Part shown: positions 34,375 to 45,286 of the stretch, piece by piece
How positions within the stretch are numbered: the first letter of the stretch is position 1
How the letters are laid out: every line of letters starts with the position of its first letter
Assembly: GCA_032768795.1 (NCBI GenBank)
Contig: CP136491.1
Location: forward strand, 2,480,001-2,544,000
Direction: 5' to 3'
DNA length: 64,000 bases
Source of the DNA: Tremella fuciformis
Taxonomy: Eukaryota; Basidiomycota; Tremellomycetes; Tremellales; Tremellaceae
Position numbers and translations under genes: made by a program
Notes under the pieces: generated by a model
What the model saw: only the letters and a program-made list of their open reading frames with translations
Told to the model about the DNA's origin: nothing
The model's database searches: none

Positions 34375-35154
34375 TCAGTTTGCCGCCGCTGCCGCGTAGC
34401 TCTTCTTCCCGGCAGGCCTCGTCGGGGCGACTGCTGCCTTGGCCTTGGGGTCCATGGCAGTGCCGTCGTCTTCCAGCTCGAGCTCGCCAAGGATGATGAC
34501 GTCGCTGTCGTCGTCCTCGTCTCGCGAGACGTGCGCGGTCGGACCGGCTTCCGCCCGCTCATCGTCCATCGCCACATGCTCCCAGTCATCATCGAGATCG
34601 TCCTCGTCTCCAGACACATGAGCCACCAGGCCGGGCGTGCTGGGCGTGGCGCTCAGTCCGCCGCTCGAGACCGTACGCTGGCGGGCATCCGAAGTTGGTG
34701 GCGCAGGGCGTGGGACCGAGGGCTCGTCGGGCAGAGCGAGGACGGAGGGGTTGGGGATAAAGTCGAACCCGAGGCTGGTGGCGACGGTCGCTGCCCATCA
34801 GCACTGCGGGCGGCATTGTATTCCGAGCTGATGCTCACCTTGCTTGACGCGGCCCTTGCTCTCCCTGACCAGCTCGCCCAGCTGCATCTCCCTGCTTCCC
34901 TTTGCACCTGCATTGCCTTCCTTGCCCTTGGCGCTGGCCGACGCCGCCGCCGCTGCTGCCGCGGCGTCGGCCCCGATGATGCGGAGGGCAGAGTGGGACT
35001 GTTGGGGGTTGGGCAATGAGCGGGGGAGGTGGGCGATGAGGTCGAGCTCGGCGCGTGGGTCGAATGACGAGGTCTGGAGTTTGCGCGGGACGCCCTGACC
35101 GGGTCGCTGGGCGTTCGGGTGGGGGCGCGGGATGGGACGGGGCGGGACGGGCAT
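34375..35154 (-). CDS. Acidic, Ala-rich hypothetical protein with a LIR-like motif
   Basis: From ATG 35152-35154 the protein begins MPVPPRPIPRPHPNAQRPGQ, followed by SSFDPRAELDLIAHLPRSLP. An alanine run (about 34930-34965) precedes a basic helix ending ELVRESKGRVKQ. A GTGAGC intron with a GCTGAT branch joins TVATSLGFDFIPNPSVLALP. Near the C-terminus DEDDLDDDWEHVAMDDE is an acidic W-x-x-V motif resembling an Atg8-interacting (LIR/AIM) motif. A second acidic stretch with DSDVIILGELELEDD follows. The end is a lysine/alanine tail (KSYAAAAAN). No family recognised and no membrane segment; the Atg8 link is only motif-level inference. Confidence 0.55.
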
Positions 35155-36183
35155 GCTGATGGGTGGTGGCGGTGGTGTCTCCAAACGGCGGCGGTGAGGT
35201 GAACAAGGTGGGTGGCAAATGGCGAATGGGGCTGTAGAAGTAGACGAGAGACGAGGAACGAGTCGAATGGAAGTGGTACTCGAGTCGACTCGTCCACAGG
35301 CGAGAGGGACACTAGTGATGCGGAAGGCGTGTGGGTTTCACGGCGGAAAGACAAAAGACGAATGGGGAGCTGGCTGGCTGCTCGGGTCCCCACTCGAAGC
35401 CTCTGCGCACACCGGGTCCGAATGGATCCAAGGGGTGATGGCTGCGAGGAATCGTGATGCGAGTCAAGAGTGAAGGGTGCGATGATGTTGCGGTGGTACT
35501 GCTATACGGAGCCGTGTACGTGTCCGAGAAAAGACAACATCGCGTGTTGTGGTTCTAGTCGCCACTGCACAGATAAGCAACGCGCGCCGACCGGGTGGCG
35601 GCCGGGGCGGAATGCGATGACGGCATCGCCTTTCCGGTGACGCGTTTTCGCCCACAGTAACAGAAGATTCTTTCCGTTAAAGACCTGTTGCCCGCTCAGC
35701 ACTTGCTATGAGTGATGAGACCGTCGAGAGATGGCGTTATGAGCCGAGCTCAAGTCGAGCTAGTGGCACTATTCTGTCTCGTCGAGCCTCATCAAACTCG
35801 TCAAGGCAGGTCAAGGCTCGTCGAGGTTGACTTGATGATGTGAGCGTATTGCCCGATCCCAACGAGGACCTTGACAGCAAAGACCAGTAGCGCGAGTGAA
35901 GGCCATGCGTCGCTGGTCCCTGTCCTTGTCATCACAGGTCAGTCTCGTCGAAGTAGACCACCGATTCGGGGCTCCTGGATTGTCACAGTTAGGCTCTGTG
36001 GACCTGACTCTCCCTGCCCTCAAATTGCACCACTGTCCCCTCAAGAAGCCATACTGTCAGTCGAGCGACACACAGCGTCGGTCGGGACGTCGTGGGCCCA
36101 ACAGAGGAAGCTTTGCCTTGGAGAGACAGTTGCATCTAGCATATATCACAAAGGCGGCATAAGGCTTGCGCTACGAAGGTGTC
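35155..36183. other. Intergenic, no gene seen
   Basis: About 1 kb between the start of the acidic protein and the 3' end of FGAM synthase. Only short, composition-biased frames on both strands. Confidence 0.5.
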
Positions 36184-39100
36184 TTAGCTGGCCGACGTCG
36201 TAGCAAACGTATAGGCATTCTGGAACAGCCTGAACCACGGCCCTTTGCCTGCCCACTCCTTTCTCTTGTCCGCCGGGAACCAGCTGTTGCTCTCGGCGGC
36301 GACCACCCTCTCTGGATGTGGCATTATCGCCAGCACACGCCCGTTGGCAGCCGAGACCGCCGCAATACCCGCAGGCGATCCATTAGGATTGGCTGGGTAG
36401 GTCGTGGCAACCTCGCCTTTGCCTGTGACGTAACGAACAACGATGCCGCCCTCTGCGTCGAGCTCGGCCAGGGATCCGGTCGAATCGAATGAAGCTCGAC
36501 CTTCGCCATGAGCGACAGCCACAGGAATTGTCGAGCCAGCCATGTCCTTGAGGAAAATGGACTTTTGGGCCTCGGCCGAAGAGATGTGCACCAGAGAAAC
36601 TCGACCCTCAAATCGCTCGCTACGATTCGTCTTGAATTCGGGCCAATGCTCGGCGCCAGGGATGATCTCTTTCAGCTGTGAAAAGAATTGACAGCCGTTG
36701 CACACCCCAAGGGCGAACGTAGTCTCGCGGGCGAAGAACGCAGCGAATTCTCCCCGGGCGATTTCGTTGAGAAGCACCGACTTTGCCCAGCCATTTCCTG
36801 CGCCCAGAACGTCTCCGTACGAGAAGCCCCCGCAAGCGGCCAAACCAGCGAAGGACAACAGGCTGACTCGTCCCGAGAGGATGTCGGACATGTGAACGTC
36901 CACAGACTCGAAACCGGCGGCATGGAATGCCCAAGCCATCTCGACGTGCCCGTTGACACCTTGTTCTCGCAATATGGCGACCCGAGGTGCCGAAGACAGC
37001 CGTGGAGTGGAGGCGAGGGGAGGGGCAGTAATGTTGTATACAATCCCAGGGTCGGAGCTGTCCAGAATGGACTCAAATTCTTCCTTGGCTCCGACCGGGT
37101 TGTCGCGGAGGGCTTGCATGCGATACGATGTCTCCGCCCAGATTTGCTGAAGAGCGGGCCGAGTGGAGGTGTATATCGCCTCTGATCGATGTATAAGCGT
37201 CATGGTTTCGTCGCCGACGGGTAGCACTTTGGCCACGACATGCAAGTACTGAGTGGGGAAGCCGGCGTGGACGAAGATCTCTGTCAGACGTGCCATGTCT
37301 GCCGAGCGGACTTGCAAAACTGCGCCCAGCTCTTCGTTGAACAGTGCAGCCACATAGTCGTCTGTGTTGGACATAGCGTCAAGCGAGACCTCAAGCCCTG
37401 CTCTGCCCGCGAAAGACATCTCGGCCAACGTCGCCAATAAACCGCCATCTGATCGGTCATGGTAGGCCAGGACGATATCGGCGTCTTTCAGAAGTCGAAC
37501 GGCAGCAAAGAAAGCCTTCAGATCCGCCGCGTGTTCGACGTCGGGTGCCTCCGAGCCGAGCTGCCTGAACGCTTGGGCCAAAGCGGAACCGCCCAGGCGC
37601 TGTTGGCCACGCGCGAGATCGACGAATACGAGTACGGTGTCTGGCTCCTCCCTCTTGATTTGGGGTGTCCACGTCTTTTCGACGTTGTCCACCGGTGCGA
37701 ATGCGGTCACGATGAGCGACAGCGGCGCAGTCACCTGTTTGGCTTCGCCATGATCGCCTGCCCAGCGCATCGACATGGACATGGAGTCCTTCCCGACCGG
37801 CACTCCGACGCCCAATGCGGGGCAGAGATCCATGCCGACTGCGTGAACTGCCTCGTATAGCTTGGCGCCTTCGCCCTCGTGGCCCGCCGCAGACATCCAG
37901 TTGGCCGACAGTTTTACCTTGCCTATGGCCTCGACAGAAGCGGCTGCCAGGTTGGTCAATGCCTCGCCGATGGCCATGCGGGCCGAGGCGCCGGCATTGA
38001 GGAGAGCCAATGGTGTCCGTTCACCCATCGCCATAGCCTCTCCAACCAAGACATCGAAGCCATATGAAGACCGCGTGACTGCGACGTCCGCCACGGGCAC
38101 CTGCCATGGACCCACCATCTGATCACGAGTAACAAGACCGGAGATAGTCCTGTCTCCAATGGTGATAAGGAAAGACTTGCTGCCAACACTGGGTAGACGT
38201 AGAACCCGATTGATAGTCTCTGCCAACAAAGATGTCGTGGGAGCTCCTCGATAGGAAGGTAAATACGTAAACAGCGAAGAGTCGAAAGCATCGCGAGGAG
38301 GAGTGGCTGTCACCGCATGGCGATGCATCCGAGGAGGCTTGCCGAAAAGCACCGACATTGAGATGTCTATCGGCCTCTCGCCCAGAAGTCGGTCTGTGAG
38401 CACGAGTCGCTCTTCCTCTGTTGCTGTGCCGACGACAGAAAATGGACATCGTTCTCGTTTGGCGATCTGCTCAAAAATGGATAGGTTCTCTGGTGCCACT
38501 GCAAGCACATAACGCTCCTGAGATTCGTTGCACCAGATTTCCATAGGCGACATCCCAGGGTCGTCCACAAGGACGTCTCGTATCTCGAAAACGGCTCCCA
38601 GACCGGAGTCGTGCACGAGCTCTGGCAGTGCATTCGAAAGACCGCCAGCTCCGACATCATGGATAGACTGAATGGGGTTGGACAATCCTTCTTCGCCGCC
38701 ACGATTGATGCAAGCGTCGATGACTTGCTGGCATCGCCTTTGCATTTCCGGATTTTCACGTTGAACTGAAGCGAAATCTAAATCGGCGGAGGAAGCACCG
38801 GAAGCCATCGATGACGCAGCACCACCCCCAAGGCCGATCAACATGCCAGGCCCCCCTAGAACGATGACTTTGGCGCCTGCGCTGATTTTGTCTTTCCTCG
38901 CAAATTTCGATCGAACATTACCGAGACCGCCGGCAATCATGATCGGCTTGTGGTAGCCCCGCCATTCGCTGCCACTCGCAGTCGGGGTGTCCAGCAAGAA
39001 CGTGCGGAAATAGCCGCCAAGGGCTGGTCGACCAAACTCGTTGTTGAACGCGGCGGCACCCAGTGGTGCTTCTAGCATGATGTCCAAAGCGGACGCGATA

Positions 39101-40254
39101 TGCGAAGGCTTGCCAACATCTGTCTCCCAAGGTTGAGTGAATTCGGGGATAAGCAGATCCGAGGTTGTGAAGCCCGCTAGACCGGCTTTTGGCCTCGAGC
39201 CTCGTCCGGTAGCGCCCTCATCGCGAATCTCTCCACCTGACCCTGTAGCAGCTCCAGGATACGGGGAAACGGCGGTGGGGTGATTGTGCGTCTCGACTTT
39301 AATCAGGATTGGCATATCTTCCTCGTGTGCCCCGTATTCTCCCATGGATCCAGCGACAGCGAATCGAGGGGCAGAATAGCCTTCAAGGACAGCTGCGTTG
39401 TCCTCGTACGCCGATAGAGTACCAGCCGAAGAGATGCTCTTTTCGGTGTTCCTAATCATACCGAAAAGAGAGTTGTCCTGGTCTTTCCCATCAATTGTCC
39501 ATTTGGCGTTGAAGATCTTGTGACGACAATGCTCCGAATTGACCTGGGCAAACATAAACAGTTCCGCATCTGTCGGATTTCGACCAGCGGCAGTGAAAGC
39601 CTCGACGAGATATGGTATCTCCGCATCTGAGAGAGCAAGGCCGAGACGAGCATTGGCTTCACCCAGGAGGGCGATTGGATCTTGAGCACCGAGAATTGGT
39701 ACTGATACCAGAGGGTTCGGGTGAGGTGGCGAGGGCGGGAAAACGGAGGCGGATGCAGGCAGCGTGGTATGCACCAACTGTGTCATACGATCGTGGACGA
39801 GGTGCAACAGAGGGAGGAGCGCCGGAAGCGAGAGTCGAGCAGTAGACTTGATCAGGTAGAGTGTGCCACGTTCGATACGCGCAACATGCTCAGAGAGTCG
39901 ACATATCTTCGCAATATCTGTGGCTTTGGACGACCAGGGGGAGATAGTTCCTGCTCGAGGAAGAACATAGATGGGCAAGATGGACTCCTCAGATTCAGCC
40001 CTGAAACCGGCTTCAATCCAGGCCGTTGTCGATGACAATTGGTCGTTGTCGCCGTACTTCAACAGCGCATCTAGGATCGCCCGCTCGCCACCGTTGCTCT
40101 CGAGTATAGCTTGAGAAGCCGAAGACGTTGGATTGATCAGATGGAGATGCACGGCATCTAGCGAGGTAATGGACGGCAGTGCAGCCTTGAAGGACGCCAG
40201 GAGGGTGGTACGCCGGGTTGGCGTGATGGCCGAGCTGCCAGTGAGGACAAGCAT
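36184..40254 (-). CDS. ADE6: Phosphoribosylformylglycinamidine synthase (FGAM synthase)
   Basis: This cytosolic enzyme performs step four of purine synthesis, converting FGAR, glutamine and ATP to FGAM. It is a single uninterrupted exon of about 1356 codons, the normal size for the eukaryotic one-chain enzyme. Start is ATG 40254; an in-frame GTG 6 nt upstream is ignored. N-terminal PurS-like region, then the linker and synthase blocks: [60 protein letters not shown]. The C-terminal class-I glutaminase has its nucleophile in [13 protein letters not shown] and its His-Glu in [12 protein letters not shown]. Intron-free, unlike its neighbours. The symbol follows S. cerevisiae naming. Confidence 0.95.
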   Translation of the reverse strand: MLVLTGSSAITPTRRTTLLASFKAALPSITSLDAVHLHLINPTSSASQAILESNGGERAILDALLKYGDNDQLSSTTAWIEAGFRAESEESILPIYVLPRAGTISPWSSKATDIAKICRLSEHVARIERGTLYLIKSTARLSLPALLPLLHLVHDRMTQLVHTTLPASASVFPPSPPHPNPLVSVPILGAQDPIALLGEANARLGLALSDAEIPYLVEAFTAAGRNPTDAELFMFAQVNSEHCRHKIFNAKWTIDGKDQDNSLFGMIRNTEKSISSAGTLSAYEDNAAVLEGYSAPRFAVAGSMGEYGAHEEDMPILIKVETHNHPTAVSPYPGAATGSGGEIRDEGATGRGSRPKAGLAGFTTSDLLIPEFTQPWETDVGKPSHIASALDIMLEAPLGAAAFNNEFGRPALGGYFRTFLLDTPTASGSEWRGYHKPIMIAGGLGNVRSKFARKDKISAGAKVIVLGGPGMLIGLGGGAASSMASGASSADLDFASVQRENPEMQRRCQQVIDACINRGGEEGLSNPIQSIHDVGAGGLSNALPELVHDSGLGAVFEIRDVLVDDPGMSPMEIWCNESQERYVLAVAPENLSIFEQIAKRERCPFSVVGTATEEERLVLTDRLLGERPIDISMSVLFGKPPRMHRHAVTATPPRDAFDSSLFTYLPSYRGAPTTSLLAETINRVLRLPSVGSKSFLITIGDRTISGLVTRDQMVGPWQVPVADVAVTRSSYGFDVLVGEAMAMGERTPLALLNAGASARMAIGEALTNLAAASVEAIGKVKLSANWMSAAGHEGEGAKLYEAVHAVGMDLCPALGVGVPVGKDSMSMSMRWAGDHGEAKQVTAPLSLIVTAFAPVDNVEKTWTPQIKREEPDTVLVFVDLARGQQRLGGSALAQAFRQLGSEAPDVEHAADLKAFFAAVRLLKDADIVLAYHDRSDGGLLATLAEMSFAGRAGLEVSLDAMSNTDDYVAALFNEELGAVLQVRSADMARLTEIFVHAGFPTQYLHVVAKVLPVGDETMTLIHRSEAIYTSTRPALQQIWAETSYRMQALRDNPVGAKEEFESILDSSDPGIVYNITAPPLASTPRLSSAPRVAILREQGVNGHVEMAWAFHAAGFESVDVHMSDILSGRVSLLSFAGLAACGGFSYGDVLGAGNGWAKSVLLNEIARGEFAAFFARETTFALGVCNGCQFFSQLKEIIPGAEHWPEFKTNRSERFEGRVSLVHISSAEAQKSIFLKDMAGSTIPVAVAHGEGRASFDSTGSLAELDAEGGIVVRYVTGKGEVATTYPANPNGSPAGIAAVSAANGRVLAIMPHPERVVAAESNSWFPADKRKEWAGKGPWFRLFQNAYTFATTSAS

Positions 40255-40484
40255 AGCCACTGTATCGAATCAGCCGGAGCTTCCAGCATTTTCACCACAA
40301 CGCACCTCGGGACTGCCCAGGCGCAAGGCACCTGGTCTGCTGTCTACGCTGTGAATTGTAACGCGAGAAGCCAACAAGTGCTTCGCGACTTGAAAATCTC
40401 TGCAGCTTATACCCAGTCGTGCCTGGCGGTAGCGGAGGCAAATTCTACGTCACGTGAATTCGTACCGTGGGCGCGTCCGTGCAA

Positions 40485-40489
40485 GCAAG
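40485..40489. repeat. Target-site duplication GCAAG, left copy
   Basis: Repeated at 41010-41014 on the other side of the TRIM-like element. Confidence 0.75.
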
Positions 40490-40623
40490 TGTTGGAATAG
40501 CCTCCACGCGAGAGCTAATCTCCCTAATGGGTATTTAGTGTAATAGTAACACACCGGTAATCTGGGTGCGACTCCCGGAATATCCGATTACCTTTTAAGC
40601 CAACCCACGTTCAAATCCCAACA
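40490..40623 (+). repeat. 5' LTR of the TRIM-like element
   Basis: 134 bp, beginning TGTTGG and ending CCAACA (a 6-bp inverted repeat with TG...CA ends). It shows no difference from 40876-41009 by eye. Confidence 0.85.
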
Positions 40624-40639
40624 TGGCGGATATTCCGCG
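40624..40639 (+). other. Candidate primer-binding site of the TRIM-like element
   Basis: Starts TGG directly after the LTR. The 11 bases CGGATATTCCG (40627-40637) are the exact reverse complement of 40576-40586 inside the LTR, which would allow self-priming as in Tf1-type elements. No matching tRNA was identified. Confidence 0.5.
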
Positions 40640-40875
40640 CGAGTAGGACAAAAAGGGTCCGCAGATAGGCGCGCTGGGAGCCTAAGAACGGGGCTGCACT
40701 ACCACTGGTGTGTAGGCAGGCAGGGGAGGAAACTAGGCGTGCCAAGCCCCAAAGTCAGGGGAGGCGACGCTCCGGAAGTGTCCGGGTCTGACGGAGCCAG
40801 GGGAGCCCGTGCAGATTAGTCCCTGAGGCTATTAGGTACTTTCAAATCCTTGGGCGGATTAGAAAGTAAGGGGAG

Positions 40876-41009
40876 TGTTGGAATAGCCTCCACGCGAGAG
40901 CTAATCTCCCTAATGGGTATTTAGTGTAATAGTAACACACCGGTAATCTGGGTGCGACTCCCGGAATATCCGATTACCTTTTAAGCCAACCCACGTTCAA
41001 ATCCCAACA
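40876..41009 (+). repeat. 3' LTR of the TRIM-like element
   Basis: Same 134 bp as the 5' LTR, followed by the GCAAG duplication at 41010-41014. Confidence 0.85.
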
Positions 41010-41140
41010 GCAAGCATGGTCGCTGGCGATCATATACGTTCAACATGACCTTGAACATCAACTAGGACCGAGAGAGCTGTGCTTGAGGGCAAGGTCAGAT
41101 TGTCTGCGAGTGTTCCCGCCAGATCTCGCCTCGGATCGCC

Positions 41141-44100
41141 ATGAACTACCTCAAGTCGATCACCACTACTGTTCTGAATTCCACTGGCGTAGCATTCCCC
41201 TTCTCTATAGGCGAGCGCATACCCGGGGTCGCGGCGGGAAACAGCATATGGGATATTAGGGAAGGTACCAAGCGGGTGAGGAGGTTGAGACTGCTGTGGA
41301 TGTCTCGTTGATCGTCCAGGATGATGGGACGCCCCTCACGCTCTTCATTTTCGATGGCACCTTGCCACCCTTCCAGCCTGGTAACAAGGACCGACGGACC
41401 TTGATGCAGCTGGCGAGAAATGCGCTGAAGAAGCTCCGCACCATCAGACATCCCGATGTGTTGGTGGACCGGATCCGAAAACAGCGTGAAGCTGACATGA
41501 AGCATCAAATACATCGATTCAGTGGAGACGGACACGCATGTGTACATTGCAACGGAACGGGTGCGACCCCTCGAGGCCGTTCTTCGGGATTGGGAGACGG
41601 GAGGTGCACTCGCAAGCTCAGGTTCAGCGAAAGGAAAAGGTCGAGAGGACTGGATAGGTTGGGGCGTCAAGAGTGTAGCTGTGTGTCTCAGTGATCTATG
41701 ACGGTCCGGACTCTGATGTGCAGACTGCAATCGCCTTCCTCAACTCGCCGCCTTTGTCCCTTCATCACTCTTACCTCTTACCCTCGACAATCTTTGTGAC
41801 ACCTGCCATGGAGTGGCGGCTAGGCGGCTTTGACCTGCTGACGGCCCGAGATGACGCGGCGGGGGTGCTTTGGGGACTCGGGGGTGTGGCTCCTGGAGAT
41901 GCAGGAGAGCGTTGTGCACCTGAGGTCCGCAAGGGTGGTTGGGTCGTTCTTAGAGAGTGTGTCTACATTGTCAGGTTGGTGAGACGATAGCTGATGTGGC
42001 AGTACGGATCCTGCACAGTCTGATACCTATCTTCTGGCCTTGCTTTTGTTCGCCCTCTACAACCCCACCGCTCCCTTGCCGCCTCTTTCTGCTCAACCCT
42101 CACCGTCTTCCTCGGGCAAACTCCCCAAGACCCTCTTTCCTCTATGGAAGCGTATGCTCAACCCAAATCCTCGAACACGCCTGGCGACTACATCGTTTGT
42201 TACCGAGGCCACCCAAAACGGGTTTTGGGCCGACAATCCCTTGACGAGCCTGATCACCGGTTTGGACGGATTCGAACTGCTCTCCGAAGGCGACAAGTTG
42301 AGCTTGCTACGCACGATCAAAGATGCGGCTACAACAGGAGCCATTCCTTCGCCCTTCCTGCTTTACAGGGTATTGCCATCATTGCTACATTCTCTCTCAC
42401 TTCCATCGGCACCGAGTGGGGCAATGCTGCCGCTTGTTCTGGAGCTTGGCAAGTTGGTTCCACCAGGCGATTATGGAAAGCTAGTCCTCGATCCAGTCGT
42501 CAGGCTATACGCAAGTCCTGATCGTGGGACACGCATGGCTCTTCTTGATGGCTTGGCCGAGTACGCAGAGAAGATGGATCCGCGGATGGTACAGGAGCGA
42601 GTCTGGCCTCATTTGGTGAGTGATTCCAACCGCGACGAGGTCTCTTTTGATGCGGCACAGATCACTGGATTCGCTGATACGGTCCCCGTCATTCGTGAAG
42701 CCACAGTCAAGGCTGTGTATCCACTGGCATCAAAGGTGGGTGTCATAACGGATGCATTCACTCACAGGCCAGCTGTCGGACCGCATCCTGAATAACGACC
42801 TTCTTCGGCTTTTGGCGAAAATGCAAACGGATACTGAGCCTTCTATTCGCACAAATACCTGCATTTTGATCGGGAGGTTGGCTCCCTCCCTGGGTCCGAA
42901 TACCAAGAAAAAGGTCCTGGTCCCAGCGTTTGCGAGAAGCCTTAAGGATCCCTTCGTTCACGCGAGGGTGGCTGGGTTGATGGCCCTCATGGCGACTGTG
43001 GAACTGTTCGATAGGGATGACCTAGCTGGAAAGGTAATGCCCAACATGGCATTCACCTTGGTCGATAAGGAGAAGTACGGTCTTCAATCAGATTCGCACC
43101 GAGCTAACAGGCAGGTTGGTGCGCGATCAAGCTTTCAAGGCCATGAATATGTTCATGAAAAAGGTTGAGGGCATGGTGGCTTCCATGGCAAGTCTCTTCC
43201 ATGACAACCGCTATTTACTAATGTCTAGCCCGACACAGTACTGGAGAACCAAGGCGCCAATGGCAATTACGGTCCGATCACAACTTCAGCTCCATCAACA
43301 GCAGCGAATCAGGCCGGTCTTGTGACATCCGCCACGGGAGCAGCGGGCGCATTGGCAGGTTGGGCAATTGCATCGCTAGGCGCTCAACTCTCGTCAAAAG
43401 AGCAGCACTCCTCGCTGTCAGCGTCCCCAGCAAACACATTAGCTATCCCTGCTTTGGCTACAAATGGCTCATCTCGAAGCTCACCAACGAGTAGTCCTCG
43501 CCCTTCGTCAGACTCAACCGGCATTTTTGAGAGCACACCGCCGGCTGCATCCAGTTCAAAGCTTCCCGGCGTTAGACACGCAGCATCGAGATCTTCAGCA
43601 CAAGCTTCGAACGGTCGGGCTGGAATGAAGCTGGGAGGCTCGAAGAAGCCCACAAGCGGACTTGCCGAGGAGCTTGCAGCCGAATGGGACGACGATGACG
43701 TGGGCAACGCATGGGGGAACGATGATTTGATAGATGTCAACGCTGATGCCGACGATTGGGGTAAATGCGTCTTTCTCCACATGTTCTAAGCTCAAAACAG
43801 CCGCTTTCGAGAGTGCGCCGGCTCCTGCGACTGCCCCTCCCCCAGAACAATCATATTATGTTACACCCTCCCCTGCACCGGTCATCGCCACGAAAACGAC
43901 CACACAGGCCAGCCCTCCGATGCCAAGAACGAAGACCTCGTCAGTAGTACCAAAGCCGGCTCCATCCTCGAAGGTACCTGTCCATGCCGACATTTCATTC
44001 GACGGATGGGGCGACGAAGACGCCACACCTGTCGTCATGAGCCATTCAAACGGCTCAAGGGATCCCTCGCCAGCTCCCGCAGGTCCGAGTCTTGCCAGCA

Positions 44101-44198
44101 TGACAAAGGAGGAGAAAGACAGGGAGATGGCTCGAAGACGAGAGGAGAGGAAGGCACGGATAGCGGCGATGAAGGAGCAGAAGAAGGGGAAGCCTTAA
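41141..44198 (+). CDS. SCY1-like pseudokinase (SCYL1/Cex1 family)
   Basis: SCYL1/Cex1 proteins bind COPI coats and take part in tRNA export. The start MNYLKSITTTVLNSTGVAFP then GNSIWDIREGTKR matches the family N-terminus. The inactive kinase fold includes LARNALKKLRTIRHPDVL, VETDTHVYIATERVRPL, WGVKSVAV and TIFVTPAMEWRLGGFDLLTA. HEAT-like repeats span about 42040-43200 (LLAKMQTDTEPSIRTNTCIL and similar). The C-terminus is Ser-rich with acidic Trp-containing repeats (EWDDDDVGNAWGNDD, ADISFDGWGDEDA) and ends in a basic Arg/Lys helix at 44196-44198. About ten short introns. The catalytic HRD and DFG motifs are absent, as usual in SCYL proteins. Confidence 0.8.
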
Positions 44199-45286
44199 GA
44201 GGTAGCTTGCCGGCGTGAGATCGCCCTTGCACCAGGAGGGATACCGTGCACGCATGGTCATCACATTGACGCAGCCAGCGTATAGCCTCATGGCTTGGCG
44301 ACGAGTTCCCCTTACTACGATTAGTGCGCTGTAATTACAATGCTGACTACAGTGGATTTCAATCTGATGACTGAAGCCTTCTTACAAGATCGCCATCTGT
44401 CTCGACTACTGAGAAGTAGAGTACAGTCGATAAGCGCATGCGCAAATGCGTAAAAAGAACGTCAAAGCGCAAGCAATATCTGCAAAGGGCACAGGCAAGC
44501 CCCACGGATCGTTCACTATAAGCCAACACAATTATGCCCTAATCGAGAGTGTTCCGACGTTTCGGGACAGAAGAAAACTACTTCGTTCGACTCTACCCTG
44601 TATTCTCTAACACGAAGAGCACTGTCGACCGAGTGGTCACCACTTGTCTCACAAAGAACGTGAGAATGCTTTGGGCTGCGCAGCGCACAGCAGCGTCACA
44701 GTTGCTCCGATTGCGACACTGTAGACAGACTGACGATGGGCCTTCTGAGGTGCTTGCGTTTGAATATTACGAGAGATCGCCTCCCTTCGGCTTTGAAATG
44801 GCAGACGAGTCGAATTTCACCGTCTGGACTGCAGCTCATACAAAGGCAGAGGAGGGTCATAAGTACTCTGAAAGCTGTGAGAGCGGGGCCAATAAAACCC
44901 AAGGGACGGTGTTCTTGGTACGCCGCGGCAACGTCAAGAGTGAGCAAAGTCTCACGAATGATAAGTATCTGCGCAAGATGCATACAGAGATTGCGAAATC
45001 CTCCCAGGTAGCACCAGCCTGAGTTTGTATCTGAGGCGTCAGACCTGTTGGTATGAGCGACAGATGAAGAGCTGATTGTATTCACCCATCCTCAGCCCGT
45101 TCTCTACTCGTCATTGATTCTTGTCCCAAACTTGCTGAGATTCTGCTAATTGTATTCACCCGCATCCTCATATTGTGTCTCATTATGCACTATATCGCCC
45201 TTGTCGATGCACAAGATCCCTCGACGACCAATGTTCAACTACTGACATGCCTGTCAAGGGCATCCGCGGAATCTCAACCCAGATTC
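44199..45286. other. Intergenic, one doubtful ORF
   Basis: Holds the 3' flanks of SCYL1 and of the Zn2Cys6 gene. A 157-codon plus-strand frame (44549-45022) and a 129-codon minus-strand frame (44696-45085) overlap each other. Neither has a recognisable domain and the longer one begins with GTG, so neither is accepted as a gene. Confidence 0.4.

Larger units (their letters stand above)
40490..41009 (+). mobile_element. TRIM-like miniature LTR retrotransposon
   Basis: The 520-bp element has two identical 134-bp LTRs around a 252-bp non-coding interior and is flanked by the 5-bp duplication GCAAG. Immediately after the 5' LTR comes TGGCGGATATTCCG, a candidate primer-binding site. Just before the 3' LTR lies the purine-rich AGAAAGTAAGGGGAG, a candidate polypurine tract. 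It encodes no protein and must depend on an autonomous relative. It sits in the divergent promoter between FGAM synthase (236 bp from its start) and SCYL1 (132 bp from its start). LTR identity implies a recent insertion. Confidence 0.85.

Noticed and set aside
40490..41009. Interpretation as a tandem duplication or tRNA-derived SINE
   Set aside because: TG...CA ends, exact LTR identity, PBS and polypurine positions and a 5-bp target duplication fit a TRIM better; no A/B box pair was seen.
44549..45085. Overlapping ORFs on both strands between SCYL1 and the Zn2Cys6 gene
   Set aside because: No conserved domain, non-ATG start for the longer one, no convincing splice signals. Transcript data would be needed to revive either.
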